This document shows positions 23,106 through 27,175 of a DNA stretch of 27,175 nucleotides, one piece after another. Location: contig DATKLX010000164.1 in the NCBI GenBank assembly GCA_035542155.1, forward strand, positions 1-27,175, in the 5' to 3' direction. Position 1 is the stretch's first letter; every line of letters begins with the position of its first letter. Under the pieces are notes generated by a model. The model ran no database searches, was not told the origin of the DNA, and saw only the letters and a program-made list of their open reading frames with translations. The DNA comes from DATKLX01 sp035542155 (GTDB taxonomy: Bacteria; Chloroflexota; Anaerolineae; Anaerolineales; Anaerolineaceae). The position numbers and the translations under genes were made by a program.

Positions 23106-23451
23106 GTGGGCGATCGAGTTTAAGATCGTACGTCCATTTGGAGATAATGGAAGAGAAGCGGAAAATTGGTCGGTAAACATGTTACACCCCTATCCTGGTA
23201 ATGTGAGCTTGATCGGTGATGCAATTAAGCTATCAAAACTAGACGGATACCCGCGAAAAGGTTTGTTCGTTATCGGCTTTGAGCATAGCCCTTCTAAAAT
23301 CAATCTTGATCCCTTGGTTAAATCTTTTGAATTGATCGCATTGAATGTAGCAAATATATCCTTGTGCGACCGAATTGAAGAAACTCGAACCGGGCTCGTC
23401 CATCCTGAACATCAAGTGTTACGATGCATTGGTTGGGAACTCCAACGATGA
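23087..23451 (+). pseudogene. C-terminal part of an unidentified nuclease-like protein
   Basis: From about 23087 a frame reads DLDVQHEWAIEFKIVRPFGD, NWSVNMLHPYPGNVSLIGDA, GLFVIGFEHSP and ends GLVHPEHQVLRCIGWELQR. The EFK after a buried strand, with a conserved-looking LIGDA helix, is reminiscent of PD-(D/E)XK-type proteins, but I cannot name a family. No start codon precedes the conserved part (the first ATG at 23179 falls inside it), so the N-terminus was lost at the junction with the YdeI fragment. Base composition is visibly more AT-rich than neighbours, a sign of different origin. Confidence 0.55.
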
Positions 23452-23484
23452 TTTTCCGATTAGCCCTCAACACTTCACGAGACC

Positions 23485-24450
23485 ATGATCCTACCTTCCT
23501 CCCTCTCCCCCTCCGTCGTTGAAACCATCGGCAACACCCCCCTCGTCGAGCTCTCTCGCCTGACTCGCGGGCTCGAGGGCCGCATCCTCGCCAAGCTCGA
23601 GTACCTCAACCCGGGCTATTCCAAAAAGGACCGCATCGCCCGCCAGATCATCGAGGACGCCGAAGCCAGCGGCGAGCTTCGCCCCGGGCAGACCGTGGTC
23701 GAGCTGACCAGCGGCAACACCGGCACCGGCCTGGCCATCGTCTGCGGGGTCAAGGGCTATCCCTTCGTTGCGGTCATGTCGCGCGGCAACTCCACCGAGC
23801 GGGCGCGCATGATGGCCGCCCTGGGGGCCGAGGTTGTCCTGGTCGACCAGCTCCCCGGCTCGCAGCCGGGGCACGTCTCCGGCGGGGACCTGGCCCTGGT
23901 CGAGGAAGCCGCGCAGCGCGTCACCCGCGAGCGGGGCGCCTTTCGCGCCGACCAGTTCCACCTGGCGAGCAACTTTCGCGCCCATTATCTGCACACCGGG
24001 CCGGAGTTCCTCGCCCAATCCGGCGGGCAGATCGACGCCTTCTGCGATTTCGCCGGCACGGGCGGGTCCTTCGCCGGCTGCGCCGCGGCCTTCAAGGAAT
24101 TCAACTCGGCCATCCGCTGCTTTATCGTCGAGCCGGTCGGAGCGGCGGCGCTGGCCGGCGAGCCGGTCACACGACCCAACCACGCCATCCAGGGCGGCGG
24201 CTACGCCATGCCCGATCTACCCCAGCTCCGCGCCGAACATATCGACGGCTACCTCCAGGTCCCGGACGAAGAAGCGGTGGAGGTGACCCGCCGCCTGGCC
24301 CGTGAAGAGGGAATCTTCGCCGGCTTCTCCTCGGGGATCAACGCCGCTGCCGCGCTGCGCCTGCTGAACGGCGAGTTTCGCGGCAAGACGGTCGCGGTGA
24401 TGATGTGCGATTCGGGGCTGAAGTATCTCAGCACGGATTTGTGGGGTTAA
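23485..24450 (+). CDS. PLP-dependent cysteine-synthase-family protein
   Basis: The 321-residue enzyme belongs to the fold type II PLP family (cysteine synthase/cystathionine beta-synthase). SVVETIGNTPLVELSRL (10-26) is typical, the PLP Lys is Lys48 in NPGYSKKDR where most cysteine synthases have NPxxSVKDR, and SGNTG (76-80) binds the substrate carboxylate. TGGSFAG (about residue 192) binds phosphate and CDSGLKYLS closes the C-terminus. Cytoplasmic; it probably makes cysteine or a related amino acid from O-acetylserine or similar, but the substrate is not certain. No good ribosome site is seen before the ATG. Confidence 0.9.
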   Translation: MILPSSLSPSVVETIGNTPLVELSRLTRGLEGRILAKLEYLNPGYSKKDRIARQIIEDAEASGELRPGQTVVELTSGNTGTGLAIVCGVKGYPFVAVMSRGNSTERARMMAALGAEVVLVDQLPGSQPGHVSGGDLALVEEAAQRVTRERGAFRADQFHLASNFRAHYLHTGPEFLAQSGGQIDAFCDFAGTGGSFAGCAAAFKEFNSAIRCFIVEPVGAAALAGEPVTRPNHAIQGGGYAMPDLPQLRAEHIDGYLQVPDEEAVEVTRRLAREEGIFAGFSSGINAAAALRLLNGEFRGKTVAVMMCDSGLKYLSTDLWG

Positions 24451-24472
24451 TCGAGGCAGCAGGGACCATCCT

Positions 24473-24757
24473 GAAACGCTCCCGCACCTTCCCACCCCCA
24501 ACGTGATCGCCCAGCCCCGCGCGAATTTGGCGGTGGATGGCCAGCCGGTGCCCTACACCCTGGCGACCAGCGTCTATACTGCGCTGTTCAACCTGACCGG
24601 CAGCCCGGCGGTAGCGCTGCCCCTGGGCAGGTCACAGGAGGGCTTGCCCTTCGGCGTCCAGGTTGCCAGCCGGCGCTGGGGCGATATGGAGCTGCTCGCG
24701 GTCGCCAGGGCCTTGAGCGAGCTCACCGGTCCGTTCCAGCCGCCCATGGGGTACTGA
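24473..24757 (+). pseudogene. Amidase-signature enzyme, C-terminal fragment
   Basis: The frame reads HLPTPNVIAQPRANLAVDG, then YTALFNLTGSPAVALPLG and GLPFGVQVASRRWGDMELLA, ending PPMGY. This is the characteristic C-terminus of amidase-signature proteins (FNLTGxPA, GLPxGVQ). The catalytic Lys and SSG core, about 350 residues upstream in full genes, are absent; the sequence before it belongs to the cysteine-synthase-like gene. A GTG at 24503 could start a short peptide, but the piece is a remnant. Confidence 0.8.
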
Positions 24758-24776
24758 TGTGTTGTAATCCGTGAAA

Positions 24777-25817
24777 TCAGCTTTCTTTCTCGATCTCCTC
24801 CCACACTTCCCGCACCGGCAGCGGCTCGAAGTCAGGCTGCGAGAAGAGTTCTTTGCTGAGGCGGTAGATGACCCGGTTATACGGGGCGGCGACTTGGCAG
24901 CGTTCGGCGAGGGAAAGCAGGTAGCCGTTGAGGTATTCCAGCTCGTTGTCGGGGCGGCGCCGCTGGAGAACGTCCTGGCCCATGCTGCTCAGGGCCAGTT
25001 TCTCCAGGTTGCGGCGGAAGATGGGCAGGGTGATCCACTGGGGGAGCTTCGTGAGGGCGCGTATCGTCGCCCAGGAGGGGATGTTACCCAGGCGCTCCTC
25101 GTGGAAGCCGGCGGCCTGGACCACCTGGATCCCCTCGTAGAGCGTGTTGGCGAGGATCTTCTGGTACAGGCTCAACCCGGTGCGGTCGCGCGGGTCGGGA
25201 CGTGCGATGAGGGTGGTCAGCGAGTTGCCCAGGTTGATGACCAGCTTGGTGTGGGCAGCGTCCTCCAGGTGGAGGGTGATCTCGGTTTTGACCGCCGGGT
25301 TGAAGATCGCCGCCAGGGTTTTCATCTCCTCCAGCAATGAATTATCCGGCGTGCCGAGGGTAAGTGGACCCCGGGTCTGGTAGCCGATCACCCCCGGGGC
25401 CTCGACCCAGGCGTTGTAGGTCACCAGGCAGTAGACCACCTTCGAAAAGTAGCGCGGGAGAATTTTCTGGCTGTCCACCCCGTTCTGCATCCCGACGATG
25501 AAAGGCCGGTCGTCCAGGTTTTCCTTCACAAACTGGGCGACCTCCTCGAGGTTGAACAGCTTTACGGCCAGAACGACCACGTCCGCGTCGGGGACTTCAT
25601 CCAGGTCGGAGATGAGGTTTACCCTCACCTGCTCCTTTCGGTCGGGATTCTCGCCCCGGTACGTGGTGATGCCGTGGGCGCGGATGACCTCCGCCGATTC
25701 GCCGCGGCCGAGGAGGTAGGTGTTGGGATGGTGGGCGGTAACCCAGGCGCCGGTCGAGCCGCCGATGGCCCCAATGCCGAGAAAGACGATTTTGTTCTGC
25801 TGGGGGGGCGTTTGCAT
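24777..25817 (-). CDS. Ketopantoate reductase family protein (PanE/ApbA)
   Basis: Family members reduce 2-dehydropantoate to pantoate with NADPH in pantothenate and CoA synthesis, though many paralogues act on other 2-keto acids. The 346-residue protein has the N-terminal dinucleotide loop LGIGAIGG (13-20), the MQNGV strand (110-114), and AHTKLVINLGNSLTTL with the catalytic-type Lys191 and Asn195/199. It is about 40 residues longer than typical PanE, with an extended C-terminal domain, so its substrate may differ. The ATG at 25817 lies six bases after a perfect TATAAT, with no ribosome site, suggesting a leaderless transcript. Confidence 0.88.
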   Translation of the reverse strand: MQTPPQQNKIVFLGIGAIGGSTGAWVTAHHPNTYLLGRGESAEVIRAHGITTYRGENPDRKEQVRVNLISDLDEVPDADVVVLAVKLFNLEEVAQFVKENLDDRPFIVGMQNGVDSQKILPRYFSKVVYCLVTYNAWVEAPGVIGYQTRGPLTLGTPDNSLLEEMKTLAAIFNPAVKTEITLHLEDAAHTKLVINLGNSLTTLIARPDPRDRTGLSLYQKILANTLYEGIQVVQAAGFHEERLGNIPSWATIRALTKLPQWITLPIFRRNLEKLALSSMGQDVLQRRRPDNELEYLNGYLLSLAERCQVAAPYNRVIYRLSKELFSQPDFEPLPVREVWEEIEKES

Positions 25818-25823
25818 AGAGAA

Positions 25824-25829
25824 ATTATA
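25824..25829 (-). promoter_or_regulatory. Perfect -10 element abutting the ketopantoate reductase start
   Basis: Minus-strand TATAAT ends six bases upstream of the ATG at 25817, so transcription should start at or next to the start codon. On the plus strand TATACT (25848-25853) offers a divergent -10 for the DinB fragment. Confidence 0.5.
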
Positions 25830-25900
25830 TCCCGGCTTGCTTTTAAATATACTATCCTCACTCGATCCTTTTTTTTCGCCCCTGGCAAAGGAGGGTAAAA

Positions 25901-26200
25901 ATGACCGGACCGCTGGCTAACGCCCTGATTGCGCACGCCGATAGTGTGTTTGCCGGCCCCAACGGCGATTTCGCTGCAGTGCTCGAGAGTCTGGCCGGGC
26001 TGGCCGCTGTCCAGGCAGCCTGGAAGCCCACACCAGAGAGCAACTCTATCTGGCAGATCGTCGATCACCTGACCGCGTCCAAAGAGTGGCAGATGCAGAT
26101 CCTCCAGACCGGGCAGGCTACCCCGCCGGTGTGGAAGGAGGCCGGCGAGGGGGAAGAGGCCTGGCAGGCTTCGCTCCAACTTCAGGCTTCCCAGGCAAGA
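25901..26200 (+). pseudogene. DinB-like protein, N-terminal part, cut by a dispersed repeat
   Basis: The first ~90 residues look like a DinB/DfsB-type protein: LAGLAAVQAAWKPTPESNSI, then WQIVDHLTASKEWQMQIL with the first metal-ligand His in VDHL. The C-terminal HxxxH segment is absent. At about 26200 the frame runs into a dispersed repeat (26211-26262) and ends at 26248 with a tail of no similarity. AGGAGGG before the ATG is a good ribosome site (25889-25895), so the fragment may still be translated. Confidence 0.7.
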
Positions 26201-26210
26201 CCATCAAGTC

Positions 26211-26262
26211 ATGTCGTTGCGAGGCGGAGCGGCGTTCTTCCGCGATGACGTGGCAATCTCCA
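26211..26262. repeat. Dispersed palindromic repeat (TTGCGAGG...GTGGCAATCTCC type)
   Basis: The words GTCGTTGCGAGGCGGAGC and GATGACGTGGCAATCTCC correspond to a repeat type known from many bacterial genomes (TCATTGCGAGG..GAAGC..CGTGGCAATCTCC). Imperfect direct repeats CCAGGCAAGACC (26191-26202) and CCAGGCAAAGCC (26269-26280) lie on either side, but may be chance. It truncates the DinB-like gene. Confidence 0.75.
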
Positions 26263-26340
26263 AGCCCACCAGGCAAAGCCTCACCAGAGCTCTCCAGGCT
26301 GGGCGCCCACTTTGTTTGGTAAACGAGGAAAAATGCCAGC

Positions 26341-26383
26341 TTTTTGCACTGATTGGGCCGTGCTATACTCACACTGTAAGCAC
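26341..26383 (+). promoter_or_regulatory. Promoter and possible operator of the toxin-antitoxin operon
   Basis: TGCTATACT (26361-26369) is an extended -10 (TG plus TATACT); TTTTTG lies at a 17-base spacing. A 5-bp inverted repeat GTGCT (26360-26364) / AGCAC (26379-26383) spans the start region, a suitable place for autoregulation by the antitoxin. The ribosome site AGGAGGG follows at 26384-26390. Confidence 0.55.
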
Positions 26384-26393
26384 AGGAGGGCTG

Positions 26394-26639
26394 ATGATCC
26401 GGCGATTGTTTCGAACTGGCAACAGCGTGGTCCTCTCGCTCCCCAGGGAAGTCCTCGACGACCTGAACCTGGCGGAGGGCGAGAGTGTGAACCTGGAGGT
26501 GGACCTGGAAAAGCGGCGCATCCTCCTCACCCCGGTCGAGAAGCTGCGCGCCGAGAGCGGGGTGAACGAGGAGTTTGCCCGCCAGGTGGACGAGTTTATC
26601 CGCCTCTACCGCCCGGCGCTGGAGAAGCTGGCAAAATGA
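26394..26639 (+). CDS. AbrB/MazE-family antitoxin
   Basis: The 81-residue protein has the swapped-hairpin AbrB/SpoVT DNA-binding fold: RRLFRTGNSVVLSLPREVLDDLNL, then EGESVNLEVDLEKRRILL. The C-terminal half (about 50-81, acidic and helical) would bind the toxin. The ATG at 26394 has AGGAGGG four bases upstream; the longer open frame starting at 26211 comes from the repeat and is rejected. Its stop overlaps the Doc gene start by four bases (ATGA), the usual arrangement of toxin-antitoxin pairs. It should repress its own promoter. Confidence 0.85.
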   Translation: MIRRLFRTGNSVVLSLPREVLDDLNLAEGESVNLEVDLEKRRILLTPVEKLRAESGVNEEFARQVDEFIRLYRPALEKLAK

Positions 26640-27025
26640 TCCGCTACCTGACCGCGGAGCAGGTGCTCTTCCTGCATAGCCGGGTGATCGCCGAGACTGG
26701 CGGGAAGCACGGCGTGCGCGACCTGGGGGCGCTGCTCTTCGCTCTGGGCCGGCCGCGGGCGGCCTTCGAAGGGAAAGACCTCCAGCCAGACCTGTTCGCC
26801 AAAGCAGCCGGGCTGCTGGAGTCGCTGCTCAAGGGGCGCTCGTTCGTGGATGGCTCCGAGCGCTCGGCGATTGCAGCCGCGGCGGTGTTCCTGCGCCTGA
26901 ATGGGCAGCGGCTGGAGGCGAAAAACCCCGACCTGGCGACCTTTACCCGCGCCTGCGCCCGGGCCGAGCTGTCCTTTGAGGAGATCGCGGGCTGGCTGCG
27001 CGAGCACTGCGAGCCGGTGAATTGA
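26636..27025 (+). CDS. Doc-family (death-on-curing) protein with degenerate Fic motif
   Basis: The 129-residue protein matches Doc toxins in length and layout: IRYLTAEQVLFLHSRVI at the start, then GVRDLGALLFALGRPRAAF and LFAKAAGLLESLLKG. In Doc the Fic motif HxFxDGNKR lies in the following segment and phosphorylates EF-Tu. Here it reads RSFVDGSERSA: the catalytic His is Arg, Asn is Ser and Lys is Glu, while Asp-Gly and the last Arg remain. It is coupled to an AbrB-type antitoxin. Either the toxin is inactive or it works differently. Confidence 0.85.
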   Translation: MIRYLTAEQVLFLHSRVIAETGGKHGVRDLGALLFALGRPRAAFEGKDLQPDLFAKAAGLLESLLKGRSFVDGSERSAIAAAAVFLRLNGQRLEAKNPDLATFTRACARAELSFEEIAGWLREHCEPVN

Positions 27026-27058
27026 GATGAATGCCTGAGCTAGACTTTATCCATTGGA

Positions 27059-27097
27059 CCTGGCTCTAGGGTGTGTAACACAGGGCATCGAGCCAGG
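27059..27097. repeat. Hairpin downstream of the toxin-antitoxin operon
   Basis: CCTGGCTC (27059-27066) and GAGCCAGG (27090-27097) are perfect complements with a 23-base loop, 33 bases after the Doc stop. It could be a terminator-like structure but lacks a T tract. Confidence 0.5.
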
Positions 27098-27118
27098 GTT
27101 GGATCTCGGATACCGGGA

Positions 27119-27156
27119 TTTTTCGAATATCGCCCTGTGGAGTGGATATCGAAAAA
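27119..27156. repeat. AT-rich inverted repeat near the right edge
   Basis: TTTTTCGAATATC (27119-27131) and GATATCGAAAAA (27145-27156) pair with a single bulged base around a 13-base loop. Meaning unclear; the window ends 19 bases later. Confidence 0.5.
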
Positions 27157-27175
27157 TGGTGCGATTGCCAAATCT

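Noticed and set aside
26211..26393. N-terminal extension of the antitoxin
   Set aside because: Encoded by the dispersed repeat and the promoter region; the ATG at 26394 has a strong ribosome site.
1..27175. CRISPR arrays, tRNA or rRNA genes, prophage
   Set aside because: No regularly spaced direct repeats, no cloverleaf with a GTTCGAATC-type arm, and no phage structural or integrase genes were seen.

Overview
The window looks like chromosomal DNA of a high-GC, Gram-positive-like environmental bacterium, most probably a member of the Chloroflexota (Anaerolineae or a relative). The pointers are an archaeal-type HMG-CoA synthase next to a class II HMG-CoA reductase, an FMN riboswitch in front of a RibXY-type riboflavin ABC transporter, several Thr/Pro-rich lipoproteins, and intergenic palindromes built from iterated short words. 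The taxonomic call is inference; there is no rRNA gene to confirm it.

Layout. 142-3730 (minus): upper mevalonate pathway operon in the order HMG-CoA reductase, HMG-CoA synthase, thiolase-fold protein. The thiolase-like member lacks the usual catalytic Cys and both His. 3982-6427 (plus): a soluble two-GAF histidine kinase translationally coupled to a menaquinone methyltransferase (UbiE/MenG), closed by a long hairpin. 6498-8748 (minus): two SAM methyltransferases separated by a compact cassette made of a GxxExxY (PD-(D/E)XK-like) gene bounded by inverted repeats. 8784-8895 (minus): SRP RNA. 8986-11998 (plus): promoter, FMN riboswitch, terminator, then permease, binding lipoprotein and ATPase of a riboflavin-type importer. 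12012-13028 (minus): DNA polymerase III delta'. 13218-14703 (plus): an alpha/alpha-toroid protein and a DinB-like protein. 14761-17226: divergent lipoproteins and a Cys-cluster protein.

17308-18250 is a scrapyard holding a headless TetR gene (minus), a hydrolase fragment with an in-frame stop, and a PDZ-like C-terminus. 18256-25817 is a mix of metabolic genes (class II aldolase, membrane-anchored hydrolase, SDR, BNR-repeat protein, cysteine-synthase-like enzyme, ketopantoate reductase-like enzyme) with truncated genes between them (serine hydrolase head, YdeI head, nuclease-like tail, amidase tail). 25901-27025 has a DinB head cut off by a dispersed repeat, then an AbrB/MazE-like antitoxin with a Doc-like partner whose Fic motif is degenerate.

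The strongest leads are the active-site-less thiolase in the mevalonate operon, the inverted-repeat-bounded GxxExxY cassette, the riboflavin importer with its visible riboswitch/antiterminator pairing, and the degenerate Doc. All family assignments come from reading motifs; no database search was run.
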